Shown: positions 1 to 8,807, numbered from the stretch's first letter. The stretch is 64,000 bases of DNA from Blastococcus saxobsidens DD2 (GCF_000284015.1 NC_016943.1:1157541-1221540), one strand, 5' to 3'. Translations and numbers: made by a program. The notes: generated from the letters alone by a model not told the origin.

Positions 1-2
1 CG

Positions 3-854
3 GCGCTGGCTCCGGAGTACGAGTCCGACCAGATCGTCAACTTCCCGTCCGCGTGGTCGAAGACGCTCACCCAGATCCCGGGCACCGGTGTCGTGGGCGC
101 CACCTACGACGTGGAGATCGCCAACGGCTACGACTACCTCTTCCGGGAGGGGCTGCTGCAGGAGGGCGACACGGTCGGCCACATCTACTTCGAAGGCGAG
201 TACGGCGCCAACGGGCTCGAGGGCACCCAGGCCGTCGCCGAGGCGAAGAACCTCGAGGTCATCCCGGCGCAGATCAAGGCGACCGACCAGGACATGAGCG
301 CGCAGATCACCCAGTTCAAGGCGGCCGGTGTCGACCTCATCGCGCTGACCGTGGCCCCGGGCCAGACGGCCTCGGTCGCCACCGTCGCCGCGGCGCAGGG
401 GCTGGACGTGCCCATCCTGGGCAGCAACCCGGTCTTCGCGCCCGGGCTGCTGCAGGGCCCTGCGGCCGACTGGCTGAAGACGCACCTGTACGTCGCGTCC
501 CCGGTGTCGGCCTTCGACGCCCACCCGGAGCTGCTCCAGCAGTACCAGGAGGCCTACCCCGATGCCGCCCCGAGCCTGGGCGTCATCGTCGGCTACGGGA
601 TGAGCGAGCTGATGAAGCAGGTGCTCGACCAGGCCTGCGAGAACGGCGACCTCACCCGTGAGGGCGTGCTGAACGCGTTCAACGAGCTCGAGCAGGTCGA
701 GACCGGCGGCCTGGTCGTCCCGATCCGCGGCTTCGAGCTCGGCAAGTCGCCCAGCCTGGAGAGCTTCATCCTCCAGCCGGCCGACGTGCCCGGCGGTGCA
801 ACCGTCCTGGAGGACTCCTTCGAGGGCGAGTTCGCCGCGGACATCGCCGGCTGA
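3..854 (+). CDS. ABC transporter substrate-binding protein, branched-chain amino-acid type (5' partial)
   Basis: The reading frame is open from the first complete codon at position 3 and ends with TGA at 852-854, so the N-terminus lies outside the window. The remaining ~283 residues read like a periplasmic-binding-protein type 1 (Leu/Ile/Val-binding family) C-terminal part, with stretches such as FEGEYGANGLEGTQAVAEA and TDQDMSAQITQFKAAGVDLI typical of the second lobe. Proteins of this family are usually exported lipoproteins that feed an ABC importer; the permease and ATPase genes are not visible and may lie upstream. The substrate cannot be read from sequence. A strong hairpin follows the stop. 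Confidence 0.85.
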   Translation, partial: ALAPEYESDQIVNFPSAWSKTLTQIPGTGVVGATYDVEIANGYDYLFREGLLQEGDTVGHIYFEGEYGANGLEGTQAVAEAKNLEVIPAQIKATDQDMSAQITQFKAAGVDLIALTVAPGQTASVATVAAAQGLDVPILGSNPVFAPGLLQGPAADWLKTHLYVASPVSAFDAHPELLQQYQEAYPDAAPSLGVIVGYGMSELMKQVLDQACENGDLTREGVLNAFNELEQVETGGLVVPIRGFELGKSPSLESFILQPADVPGGATVLEDSFEGEFAADIAG

Positions 855-868
855 TCTCCCGCCACCGA

Positions 869-900
869 CAGCGCCCCCTCCCTCCGGGGAGGGGGCGCTG
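869..900. terminator. Bidirectional hairpin terminator
   Basis: A perfect 14-bp stem (CAGCGCCCCCTCCC with its complement) closes a TCCG tetraloop. It sits between the stop of the substrate-binding protein and the stop of the convergent MFS gene, so it can serve both. There is no long T tract, which is normal for high-GC actinobacteria. Confidence 0.85.
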
Positions 901-914
901 TCGCGTTCCGGCCC

Positions 915-2072
915 CTACAGCCGCCTGGCGCGGGCGGCCGGCAGCAGCCGGATCGCGAGGGCCGCGGCGAGCACGGCGGCCACGGTCAGCGGGAGGGTCG
1001 CCGACGTCGCCCGCGCGGCGACCGCGGTGACGAACGGCGCGGCGAAGCCGACGTACGCGAGCGCGAGGAACAGCGACGTCAGGGCGCCGAGACGGGCTGG
1101 AGCGGCGAGCCGGGCGGTCAAGGTCAGGCCCGCGGCGAGGCACAGCCCGCCGCCGGCGCCCAGCAGGGGAGCGGCGGCGATCAGCCACGGCAGTGACCCC
1201 GTGGCCGCGAAAGCCGCGGCGGACCCGAATCCGAGCGTGCCGAGCGCGGTTCCGACGACGGCGGTCCACGGCCCCAGCCGGCGTTGCAGCCCGGCCACCA
1301 CCGTGCCGGCCCCGAGCGTCACCCCGGCCAGCACGCCGGTGACCGCGACCCCGCCGTAGGGCAGGTCGACCAGCAGCGGGACAGCGGAGATCATCGTCGA
1401 CGGGAACGCGTAGACGCAGACCGCGACCGGGGCCAGCACCGTCGCCACCAGCAGCCCGTCCCCGGGACGGATCAGTGGGGAGGCCGGTGGCGCGACCGCC
1501 CCCGTGGGGCGGTCGCGCTGGAGGTCGACCGTCTCGGGCAGCCGCAGGGCGAAGGCGAGGCCCACGGCGACGAGCAGGGTGTGCAGCAGGTAGGGCAGCA
1601 CGGTCGGTGCCGGGGCGTACTGGCCGAGCAGGCCGCCGGTGAGCGGGCCGAGCGAGAACCCGGCGGTCATGGCGAAGGCGGCCCGTCGTCCGCCGGCGCC
1701 CTCCCCGGATGCCTGGGAGAGCTCGCCCACCCACGCGCTGCCCACGCTGAAGACGACCCCGCTGACCACGCCCTGCAGGAAACGGGCGGCGAACAGGAGG
1801 GTCAGCGAGTCACCGGCCGCGGCGAAGGCGAGGGAGGCCAGTCCGGACAGCACGATGCCGGGGATCGCCACCCGCCGGCGGCCCAGCCGGTCCGACAGCG
1901 GCCCGGCCAGCAGCAGCGCGGGCACCAGCCCGGCGGCATAGCAGCCGAACAGCGCCGTGAGCACCTCGGCCGAGAGGTCCAGTCGCTCCTGGTAGATCAG
2001 CAGCAGGGGGGCCGGGACGTTGGTGCCCGCCGCGACGGCGAAGAGCGCGAAGACGGCCCGCTTCCAGATCAC
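915..2072 (-). CDS. MFS transporter
   Basis: This 385-residue hydrophobic protein shows the length and pattern of a 12-helix major facilitator. The N-terminus (MIWKRAVFALFAVAAGTNVP) runs into helix 1. The loop between helices 2 and 3 carries LSDRLGRRRVAIPG, the classic MFS signature, at about residues 58-72. Helices are separated by short Arg-rich loops. It is an inner-membrane secondary transporter, probably an exporter of the drug/H+ antiporter group, but the substrate is unknown. It is convergent with the preceding gene and sits just outside the left end of the integrated element. Confidence 0.85.
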   Translation of the reverse strand: MIWKRAVFALFAVAAGTNVPAPLLLIYQERLDLSAEVLTALFGCYAAGLVPALLLAGPLSDRLGRRRVAIPGIVLSGLASLAFAAAGDSLTLLFAARFLQGVVSGVVFSVGSAWVGELSQASGEGAGGRRAAFAMTAGFSLGPLTGGLLGQYAPAPTVLPYLLHTLLVAVGLAFALRLPETVDLQRDRPTGAVAPPASPLIRPGDGLLVATVLAPVAVCVYAFPSTMISAVPLLVDLPYGGVAVTGVLAGVTLGAGTVVAGLQRRLGPWTAVVGTALGTLGFGSAAAFAATGSLPWLIAAAPLLGAGGGLCLAAGLTLTARLAAPARLGALTSLFLALAYVGFAAPFVTAVAARATSATLPLTVAAVLAAALAIRLLPAARARRL

Positions 2073-2177
2073 CGGCCGACCTTATGGGTAGCAACTGTGC
2101 CGGTCGGAAAGGCGACCGGCGTGGCTCGCAGACGACGAAGCGGCCCCGCCCCGGAGGGCAAAGCCGCTGGTCGATCC

Positions 2178-2222
2178 TGGTGCGCCATCAGGGACTCGAA
2201 CCCCGAACCCGCTGATTAAGAG
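2178..2222. repeat. attL: 45-bp duplicate of the tRNA-Lys 3' end
   Basis: Identical over 45 bp to 17072-17116, covering encoded CCA, acceptor 3' arm, T arm and the 3' half of the anticodon stem-loop on the minus strand. Identity stops at 2222, so no full tRNA can form here. As the tRNA body lies at the right end, this left copy is the displaced original chromosomal 3' end. Confidence 0.95.
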
Positions 2223-2485
2223 CCGTTATTGGACGCCATTTTGCGCCCATTTCGCATCGTGCATCGCCGCTGCTCAGGGGGCTGTCGCACGTCGCTGACC
2301 TGCGGTAACGTCGGTGACGAGGCGGTGGTGTGAATGTTGGTGACAATTGGCAGACGTCGGCTAAGAATGGCTGGAGACGGCTCTGCTGCGGACTCCTTGC
2401 GGACAGCCGCAATTGTTCGCCCCGCTGATGGCTCCGATCGGCAGGCGGCGGCGGGCGCCTGCGGCAGCGTCCTGGGGGCCTGACG
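2223..2485. other. Region between attL and integrase, no gene seen
   Basis: Less GC-rich than the flanks. It holds the left arm-type repeat (2386-2407) and presumably the integrase promoter. No convincing small excisionase reading frame was seen. Confidence 0.5.
2386..2407 (+). repeat. Putative left arm-type integrase site
   Basis: The 22-bp sequence contains TGCGGAC twice and matches 16984-17005 at 20 of 22 positions in the same orientation; only two central bases differ. The pair lies 164 bp and 67 bp inside the two att cores. Matching sites near both ends fit arm-type integrase binding sites, which is inference. Confidence 0.5.
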
Positions 2486-3619
2486 GTGGTCAGCATCGCG
2501 CGGCGGCCCAACGGGCAGTGGCGGCCGCGCTACCGCGACGCGGCGGGAAAGGAGCACGCCCGGCACTTCGACAAGAAGGCCGACGCGCAGGCGTGGCTCG
2601 ACTCGGTCACCACCTCGGTGCTCACCGGCGCCTACGTCGACCCCAAGCGAACCCGGGTCACCGTCGCCGAGTGGGCCGGCCAGTGGCTGGACAGCAAGGT
2701 CGACCTCAAGCCGACGACCCACCGCTGCTACGAGGTCTCGCTGCGGGTGCACGTCCTCCCGACCTGGGGCCCGGTGCGGCTCGGCGACATCACCCACCAG
2801 GGCGTCGCCGCCTGGGTGGCCCAGCTGTCCCGGTCGGGGAAGAGCGCCTCGACCGTGCGCCACGCCCACCGGGTGCTGTCGCTGATCCTGGGCCTGGCGG
2901 TGCGTGACGGCCGGCTGGCCCGCAACCCGGCGGTCGGCGTGCCGCTGCCGCGCAGGGTGCGCGGCGAGCAGATCTTCCTCACCTACGCACAGGTCGACGA
3001 CCTGGCCGCGGCCGCCGGCCGGGACCGGCTGGCCATCCTGTTCCTGGCCTACACCGGCGTGCGCTACGGCGAGATGGCGGCCCTGCGGGTGCGCAACCTC
3101 AACCTGCTGCGCCGCCGTGCGCTGATCGCCGAGGCCGTCGCCGACGTCAACGGCCGCGCGGTCTTCGGCACGCCGAAGACCCACCAGCGCCGGCAGGTGC
3201 CCATTCCGCGGTTCCTGGCCGAGGAGCTCGCCGTCCACGTCGCGGACAAGCTGCCCGGCGACTTCGTCTTCGCCGCGGAGAAGGGCGGCTTGCTGCACCT
3301 GCGCAACTTCCGCCGGATGAGCTTCGACCCCGCTGTTCGCGCCGCCGGCCTGGACGGGCTCACCCCGCACGCGCTGCGGCACACCGCCGCCTCGCTGGCC
3401 ATCGCCAGCGGCGCCAACGTCAAGGTGGTGCAGACCATGCTCGGCCACCAGTCGGCGACGATGACCCTGGACCTGTACGGCCATCTGCTCAACGACCAGC
3501 TCGACGAGGTCGCCGACGCGATGGACGCGGCGCGTGCCGCCGAGGCGTCGTCGCGTCGCCCGGCAGCGACCGTGGCGGCGCTGCCCACCGGTCGCTCGGC
3601 CGGCGGCCCGGTCGGATGA
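2486..3619 (+). CDS. int: Tyrosine recombinase / site-specific integrase
   Basis: 377 residues. The N-terminus has the arm-binding three-strand fold signature (VSIARRPNGQWRPRYRDAAG), followed by a SAM-like core-binding domain (about 60-150) and the catalytic domain. Catalytic residues are visible: R193 in TGVRYGE, H295-x-x-R298-H299 in HALRH, H321 in LGHQS and nucleophile Y331 in LYGHLL. It should catalyse integration and excision of the surrounding element at tRNA-Lys. The GTG start at 2486 gives the expected family N-terminus. The gene reads inward from the left att site. Confidence 0.95.
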   Translation: MVSIARRPNGQWRPRYRDAAGKEHARHFDKKADAQAWLDSVTTSVLTGAYVDPKRTRVTVAEWAGQWLDSKVDLKPTTHRCYEVSLRVHVLPTWGPVRLGDITHQGVAAWVAQLSRSGKSASTVRHAHRVLSLILGLAVRDGRLARNPAVGVPLPRRVRGEQIFLTYAQVDDLAAAAGRDRLAILFLAYTGVRYGEMAALRVRNLNLLRRRALIAEAVADVNGRAVFGTPKTHQRRQVPIPRFLAEELAVHVADKLPGDFVFAAEKGGLLHLRNFRRMSFDPAVRAAGLDGLTPHALRHTAASLAIASGANVKVVQTMLGHQSATMTLDLYGHLLNDQLDEVADAMDAARAAEASSRRPAATVAALPTGRSAGGPVG

Positions 3620-4058
3620 CCCGACCAGCGGGCGGTCATGTGGAGCCGTGGCTGGGCCGCTTCCCACCCCCGAGCAGGATGCCGGCCGTCTTGGTCGCCG
3701 GAAGGGCGCTGCCGCGTCGCTGCGCGATGGGCCTGCGGCCCACCCTTCCCGCGACCTGCGCCGGCCGGCGGGAGGCGGGTTGCGGGATGCGGCCAGGACT
3801 GTGGGACGCCGCCCGGGGTCCGAAGGGAAGGCCGATTCCGGGCACTGCTCGAGCCGGTCGGGACACACCGCGGAGCGGGACGCCGACTGCGCCGTCCAGG
3901 AGGGCTGTGGACGACGAACGAGCCGTCCACAGTCGTGGCGGCTAAGCGCTACGGCGACACCGAGGCCAGACACTGCGCGTTAGTCAGGTGCGACCAGTCT
4001 GGAGGGCGCGATATGCCCTAGCCATCTTGTCGCGACCGATGCCTGAGCCGACCTTAGG
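3620..4058. other. Gap after integrase with an inverted repeat
   Basis: No gene is supported here. A 9-bp inverted repeat, CTGTGGACG at 3905-3913 and CGTCCACAG at 3924-3932 with a 10-nt loop, could terminate the integrase transcript or be a protein-binding site. Confidence 0.5.
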
Positions 4059-4067
4059 GTGCCGAGC

Positions 4068-5603
4068 ATGACGCAGGAGGCGGACGGGGCGCAGAGTCGT
4101 GACAGCGGAGATCCGCGCGAGGAGGAAAAAGTTCGCGTTTGGTGGTGGCAGCGCCCAACCCTGCGCGCACTGGCAGAAGAACATGAATCTGAATGGCGAC
4201 GGCTACTCAACGACCCCACCGAACGCTTACCTCAGATCCCTGACCAAGCTGGCGTCGCACTCTCCGGTTTCGTATTCGCAGAGGCCTTCCCGCCCTCGAT
4301 GGCATCTCGCCTGCATGAACGCCTCGCAGCTCGGTCCTCCAAGAAGGGGGGATCGCCTCGCGCACGCTGGCAGGACGTGTGGGCACTCAGTCGTAGCGGC
4401 GAAGTGACAAGTTGGTCGACTCTAGGCGTCGTATCGCGCCCGAATCATGGGAGAGAGTGGGCTACTGGCCGCACGGATTCCACCCTCCCGAAAGGCGTGG
4501 AAAACGTGGAGCTGCATCTAGTGCATGTCATCCCATCCGTTGCCATCGTTACCGCCGCATTCGCACTCACGGATGAGGGCTCCGACTTAACGAAGCTCTT
4601 GCGGACCGACTACACGGGCGGGGCTCGTAATCCCAAAGTCATACCGCTAGGGACAATGGGCTCACTTCGCTCACGGATTCCGTGGTCGCGTCCCGCGCGT
4701 CACACGACGTCGGCGCAAATTAGTAGCCGCGCGGACGAGCGCCGCCGAGCCTTCAACGAATACACCGAGCGACTCGAACAAGAATGCAGATCCTGGTTTG
4801 TTCGCGAGTTTCCTGGCCGTTTCTCGAGGGTCGACGCCCGGGATGCGCCCTCGGTGAGGATAATGCTCGTTGAGGGTTGCGACCCCTTCCGCGAGCGCGA
4901 TGACTGGATCGCGGATATCGGGCTCGGATGGACATTCCCTGTTTTCACCTCCTCGGCTTGTCCGGGATGGTCGCTAACATCCGACAGGCCAACTCCGCGC
5001 CAACGGCGATTCGGAGTCACTGTCGCCGCGCGACGCGACGACGTGGCAGCCGATCCCCGTCTTGGCGAAGGCCCCGAACCAAATGCGGCGATAGTGAGGC
5101 GTGTGACTCGACAGCATCAAGCGCTTATCGTCCCTCAGTCCCTCGAAGCTCTGCTGTCCGTGCATGCAGACCGGCTAGCCATCTTGCGGGACGGGGCTGG
5201 ACAGCGCGGGAAGGTGAGGCGACCCGTACGTGAAGCGCGCGCACTAGACGACTACCTCTTGGGTGACGGTCTCGATGCGGCAACTGTAGCGCCAGACGTA
5301 AAAGCACTGGCACAAAATTGCTCAGTCTTCTCCAGAGACCTTCCAGTCTATGTCGAGGATCTGAGCCACTTAGCGGCCGATCAATCCAAGCCTGCCGCTG
5401 AACTGGTCCCTGATCTAGCGACCGAACTTGTTCGTCGCTCCGAAAGCCTGATTGAGGACATGTCCAATACTATCGATAACCTGCGGGGTTCTGCCGAGCT
5501 GCGACAGGCAGTGGCGAACACTCGCCTCCAGCGAACGGTCGTAAGTTTCACGCTCGTTGCTTTGATCGTTGCGGTTGTCAGCCTTCTCGTGACCATTCTT
5601 TGA
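4068..5603 (+). CDS. Unknown tail-anchored membrane protein
   Basis: 511 residues, no family recognised. The soluble part carries Trp/Arg-rich stretches (RVWWWQRPTLRALAEE near the start). A helical, probably coiled-coil segment around residues 435-480 is followed by one C-terminal membrane helix (VVSFTLVALIVAVVSLLV) ending at the stop, so it is predicted to be anchored by its tail with the bulk in the cytoplasm. ATG 4068 is chosen because an AGGG sits ~9 bp upstream; GTG 4059 is possible. Base composition is clearly more AT-rich than the surroundings and codon use differs, suggesting recent transfer as cargo. It stands alone between large non-coding gaps. A defence or surface role is possible but unsupported. 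Confidence 0.75.
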   Translation: MTQEADGAQSRDSGDPREEEKVRVWWWQRPTLRALAEEHESEWRRLLNDPTERLPQIPDQAGVALSGFVFAEAFPPSMASRLHERLAARSSKKGGSPRARWQDVWALSRSGEVTSWSTLGVVSRPNHGREWATGRTDSTLPKGVENVELHLVHVIPSVAIVTAAFALTDEGSDLTKLLRTDYTGGARNPKVIPLGTMGSLRSRIPWSRPARHTTSAQISSRADERRRAFNEYTERLEQECRSWFVREFPGRFSRVDARDAPSVRIMLVEGCDPFRERDDWIADIGLGWTFPVFTSSACPGWSLTSDRPTPRQRRFGVTVAARRDDVAADPRLGEGPEPNAAIVRRVTRQHQALIVPQSLEALLSVHADRLAILRDGAGQRGKVRRPVREARALDDYLLGDGLDAATVAPDVKALAQNCSVFSRDLPVYVEDLSHLAADQSKPAAELVPDLATELVRRSESLIEDMSNTIDNLRGSAELRQAVANTRLQRTVVSFTLVALIVAVVSLLVTIL

Positions 5604-6061
5604 TCACGTTAGCGATCCCGGGCATGGCAGGGCTCGTGCAAAGTCGTGCGACACGGCCTGACCCCGTGCTGGCGCGGCCTACTGGCTGATGGGCGCCGAT
5701 CATCGGCCGTCTATCGCTCCGGCGTGCGACCCGCCCGGTCGCTGCACTGTTGGATGCTCGGCCCGCCGAGCCCGGGGCGGCACCAGTTCCCCGCCGGTCG
5801 AAGACGACGTTGTGGCGCCACGCAGGGGCAGGCGTGCGCGGTGGGACATCGGTGCGCACATTGTCCCGCTCTTAAGAGGCTGCCCGTGGGGGCCTTCCTG
5901 ACCCTCCGGGAGATCCGAGCACACCGCAGCGACGAGTACGGCGATGAGTTCCCTCGGCCGGGGCGATCAGGGCCCGGCTGTTCCCGTCGAGCGGGCGGTG
6001 CATGGTTCCGGGCGTCGAGCCTGGTGCGGCCGAGCGCGGGGTCCGGGGTGCCCGCCGCCGG
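5604..6061. other. Non-coding gap, nothing recognised
   Basis: About 460 bp with only shadow reading frames; no repeat, RNA or gene remnant was recognised. Confidence 0.5.
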
Positions 6062-6661
6062 TCAGCTTGACCTCTCCCGACTGGCGAGGAGTGCTGAGGC
6101 GACCACCCGGTCGTACTCGTCGAGCGGGAGGTCGAGCGCGTGGCGGACTCGCAGCCGCGCCGCCATCAGCCCGGCGGCGTCCTCCGCGGCGTCGAGGTCG
6201 TCGCCCTCCTCGACGTCGTTCACCGCGCGCTGCACGCCCATGGTGAGCCAGCGGTGCGCGGCGCGGAGGTCGCCCGTCGACTCGTAGTTCTCGCCGACGA
6301 GCAGGTAGACGTCGCCGTCGATCGGTCGCTCGCGGCGCAGCTCGTCGGCCAGGTCGCGGGCGGCGTCGAGGTCGCCGACCCGCAGCAGGCCGCCGTGCAG
6401 GTAGCAGCGGACGTCGGGCGGCACGTACTGCCCGGACTCGACAGCGCGGCGGAAGCAGACCACCGCTTCGCGGAGATCACCGGCTGCGGTCAGGTGCTCG
6501 CCTGCGCTGACGAACAGCAAGGCCGGGGTGACCTCCCCGGCCCGCGGGTCGGGCTCCTCGGCCCAGGCGGCGAGCCGCTGCGCCGTGGCGCGGCGCTCCT
6601 CTGGCGTCCGGGCTCGCGCATACAGCTCCTCGATGTCGTCCGCGGTCCGTGGTCTGCGCAC
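6062..6661 (-). CDS. TPR-like helical-repeat protein
   Basis: 199 residues starting at GTG 6661 (VRRPRTADDIEELYARART). The frame stays open to 6853, but the extra N-terminus is Pro/Arg-rich low-complexity sequence and is left out. Repeated helical pairs are seen, e.g. EHLTAAGDLREAVVCFRRAV and AARDLADELRRERPIDGD, with TPR-like spacing. The stretch RAAHRWLTMGVQRAV closely matches HELALRWLTNGLELAV in the SEC-C protein encoded at 10042-11070, so the two are probably paralogous modules. Likely a cytoplasmic scaffold; partner unknown. It is divergent from the AbiE-type operon. Confidence 0.7.
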   Translation of the reverse strand: MRRPRTADDIEELYARARTPEERRATAQRLAAWAEEPDPRAGEVTPALLFVSAGEHLTAAGDLREAVVCFRRAVESGQYVPPDVRCYLHGGLLRVGDLDAARDLADELRRERPIDGDVYLLVGENYESTGDLRAAHRWLTMGVQRAVNDVEEGDDLDAAEDAAGLMAARLRVRHALDLPLDEYDRVVASALLASRERSS

Positions 6662-6862
6662 CCGGCCACCGTAGGCGGCGCGCGCGGGTCGGGGTACCGG
6701 GGCGCGGAACGGGGTCCGGCGGGGTGGCGCGGCGAGGAGAGGGGGCCGGGCGTCGAGGCGGAGTCCCCGGAGGCGCAGCGGCGAGGCGGCTACCGTGCTG
6801 ACCGCTGGTCTGGGAAGGATGGGTGGGCGCGCCGTCAGAGGCGTCATCTGCAAGCCTCTGGC

Positions 6863-6875
6863 ATGCTATAAGCAT
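6863..6875 (+). promoter_or_regulatory. Promoter with palindromic operator for the AbiE-type operon
   Basis: The 13-bp palindrome ATGCTATAAGCAT contains an extended -10 hexamer (TGC-TATAAG). It is followed by GGAAGGAG at 6881-6888 and ATG at 6895. AbiEi-type antitoxins are known to autorepress by binding inverted repeats in their promoter, so this is a candidate operator; binding is inference. Confidence 0.55.
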
Positions 6876-6894
6876 TATCAGGAAGGAGCTGTTA

Positions 6895-7959
6895 ATGTTT
6901 ATACCTATGCACGCCTGGGCGGCGCTACTCGAGTCCGGGGTCACCGTACGGCCCACGGGGCCGGCCCAGGTAGAGCTCGTGGCCGCCGAGGGGGATGCGG
7001 TGGCCGTCACCGCGGTCGTGGAGCGCCGGCTCACGGCGCTGTCGCCCAGCCATGTCCGCAGCCACCTGATGCAAGGTTCGCCGGCGCGTGGAGAGCTGCT
7101 GCTGGTGGTCCCCTCGGCCAGTCGGGCCGCCCTGGACGCGGCCGCCGCGGCCGGCATCTCGGTACTCGTGGCCGACCCGACCGGTCCGTCTGCGGTCACC
7201 GGACGGATCGTGCTGCCCGACCGGACCATCGAACTGGGCGTCGACCTCCCCCGTCCGGACGCGAGGCAGCCGCCGAGCCGACCCGGAAGGCGACCGTGGG
7301 GCGCGCTCACCGTCGTCCGCCGGCTGCTCACCGCCGGCCCGGCCACGCAGGTCGACCTGGGACGGTCAGCCGCGGTGTCCCAGGCGCGGGTGTCCCAAGC
7401 GCTGTCCGGGCTCGTCGCCGACGGACTCGTGCGACGCACGGCCGACGCGGGCCGGCCCCGCTGGGCCCCCGCGGACTGGGACGCGCTGGTCGACTGGTGG
7501 CTGACGAACTACCCGGGCCCCGGCGGCATCACCACCTACTGGTACGGACTGGCGGGCGTCCCCGAGCAGGCCCGGGCGGCCGTTGCCGCGGTGAGCGCCG
7601 CCGGCATGCCGGCCGCGGTGTCCGGCGACGTCGCCGCCGACCTGCTCGCGCCCTGGCGGCGACCCGGCCGGGCTGTCGTCTACGCCGACCCGTCCGGCCG
7701 ACCCGTGCACGACGAGCTGACCGCGGCCGAGCTGACGCCGTCGGGTGCCGGGGAGGCCACTCTCGAGCTGATCGTGCCGGCCGACCCCGGCGTGTGGCCG
7801 GCGCCTGGCACGAGCGCTGCCGAGGCCGACCTGCCGCTGGCAGACCCCCTCCAGCTGCTCTGGGACGTGGCCCGCGCCCCCGGTGCCGACGTCGACCAGG
7901 CCGTCGCCGCGCTGCGGCCGGTGCTCAAGGCCCGCGCGGCGGCCGCCGCGTCACGGTGA
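6895..7959 (+). CDS. AbiEi-like antitoxin / winged-helix regulator
   Basis: 354 residues. ATG 6895 is chosen for its strong SD (GGAAGGAG, 6 bp away); an upstream in-frame start at 6823 would pass through the promoter. A winged helix-turn-helix lies at about residues 145-195 (TAGPATQVDLGRSAAVSQAR, then LVADGLVRRT). The gene overlaps the next by GTGA and precedes a nucleotidyltransferase-like gene. This order is typical of AbiEi/AbiEii type IV toxin-antitoxin systems, in which the antitoxin represses the operon and counteracts the toxin without direct binding. The family call rests on the HTH plus context. Confidence 0.7.
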   Translation: MFIPMHAWAALLESGVTVRPTGPAQVELVAAEGDAVAVTAVVERRLTALSPSHVRSHLMQGSPARGELLLVVPSASRAALDAAAAAGISVLVADPTGPSAVTGRIVLPDRTIELGVDLPRPDARQPPSRPGRRPWGALTVVRRLLTAGPATQVDLGRSAAVSQARVSQALSGLVADGLVRRTADAGRPRWAPADWDALVDWWLTNYPGPGGITTYWYGLAGVPEQARAAVAAVSAAGMPAAVSGDVAADLLAPWRRPGRAVVYADPSGRPVHDELTAAELTPSGAGEATLELIVPADPGVWPAPGTSAAEADLPLADPLQLLWDVARAPGADVDQAVAALRPVLKARAAAAASR

Positions 7960-8759
7960 GCGCCGCACACCGCCTGGTCCTGGTGTCGGCTGGCCGGGCC
8001 AGCGACGCGGCGTTCCTCGCCGCGGCCGACCTGGCCGCGATCGCCGCCGATCTCGATGTGCCCTACCGGCTCGTGGGCGGCAACGCCGTCACCCTGCTCG
8101 TCGCCGCGCACGGGGTCAGTGACCTGGTGCCGGGGCGAGAGACCGCCGATGCCGACTTCGGCGCGGCGTACCCGGTGGTCGCCGACCCGCGGCTGCTCGC
8201 CGCGCTGCGCGAGCGCGGGTACCGACAGCAGTCCGGCAACAGGTTCCTCCGCACGCACACTCTGGGGCCGACCACCGGACGCGCGGCGCCGAGCTGGGAC
8301 CTCGTCATCGACGTGCTGGCCCCGTCCTACGTCGGCCGGCTTCTGCCTAACCAACCGCACGGCGAGCTGGTGGTCGACGAGGTGCCGGGCCTGAACCTGG
8401 CGCTGGCCCGTGACGGCACGCCTGTCACCGTCGAGGTGACCCTCACCTCGGGTCACAACGTGGCGACGGCCCTGATGCTGCCGGACGTGGTCTCCGCAAT
8501 CTGCCTGAAGGCCTACGCCTACGCCGGGCGCTTCACCGAGCGGGACGCCGTCGATCTGTGGCGCCTGCTGGAGGCGGCGTACGCCGCCGGCATCACCGCC
8601 GCCACGTGGCCGGCCGGGCCTACGGCCACCGAGGCAGCGGCCGTGCTGCGCCAGCACTTCGGCCGCCCCGGCGCCGCTGGCCTGGCCCGCGCCGGCGACA
8701 GCATGCGCGACCGCACCCGCATCACCGCACTCGTGACCCACGTCGTGGGTCCACGCTGA
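7956..8759 (+). CDS. AbiEii-like nucleotidyltransferase (putative toxin)
   Basis: 267 residues from GTG 7956, overlapping the upstream stop by 4 bp, so probably translationally coupled. The pattern RLVGGNAVTLLVAAHG followed by RETADADFG is the nucleotidyltransferase G-G-x-A ... D-x-D arrangement: the metal-binding acidic pair lies near residue 62. AbiEii/MenT toxins transfer nucleotides to tRNA or other targets in the cytoplasm. Together with the preceding gene this is a likely abortive-infection or element-stabilising module. A domesticated nucleotidyltransferase with another role cannot be excluded. Confidence 0.7.
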   Translation: MSAAHRLVLVSAGRASDAAFLAAADLAAIAADLDVPYRLVGGNAVTLLVAAHGVSDLVPGRETADADFGAAYPVVADPRLLAALRERGYRQQSGNRFLRTHTLGPTTGRAAPSWDLVIDVLAPSYVGRLLPNQPHGELVVDEVPGLNLALARDGTPVTVEVTLTSGHNVATALMLPDVVSAICLKAYAYAGRFTERDAVDLWRLLEAAYAAGITAATWPAGPTATEAAAVLRQHFGRPGAAGLARAGDSMRDRTRITALVTHVVGPR

Positions 8760-8807
8760 CCGGAGCGGCCTTCTTCGAGGGTTCTGCCGATGTGCGACTT
8801 GACCTGC

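Noticed and set aside
2178-2222. A second tRNA-Lys gene
   Set aside because: Only the 3' 45 bp are present; the acceptor 5' arm, D arm and half the anticodon stem are absent, so it is an attachment-site remnant.
2216-3973. Minus-strand frame across the integrase
   Set aside because: Antisense shadow; the plus-strand integrase has all catalytic residues.
5646-6287. Plus-strand frame of about 210 codons in the gap after the tail-anchored protein
   Set aside because: Composition is Arg/Ala/Ser-rich shadow-like, and its 3' half overlaps the better supported minus-strand TPR gene.
6662-6853. 64-residue N-terminal extension of the TPR-like protein
   Set aside because: Pro/Arg/Leu-rich low-complexity sequence running into the divergent promoter; no SD found.
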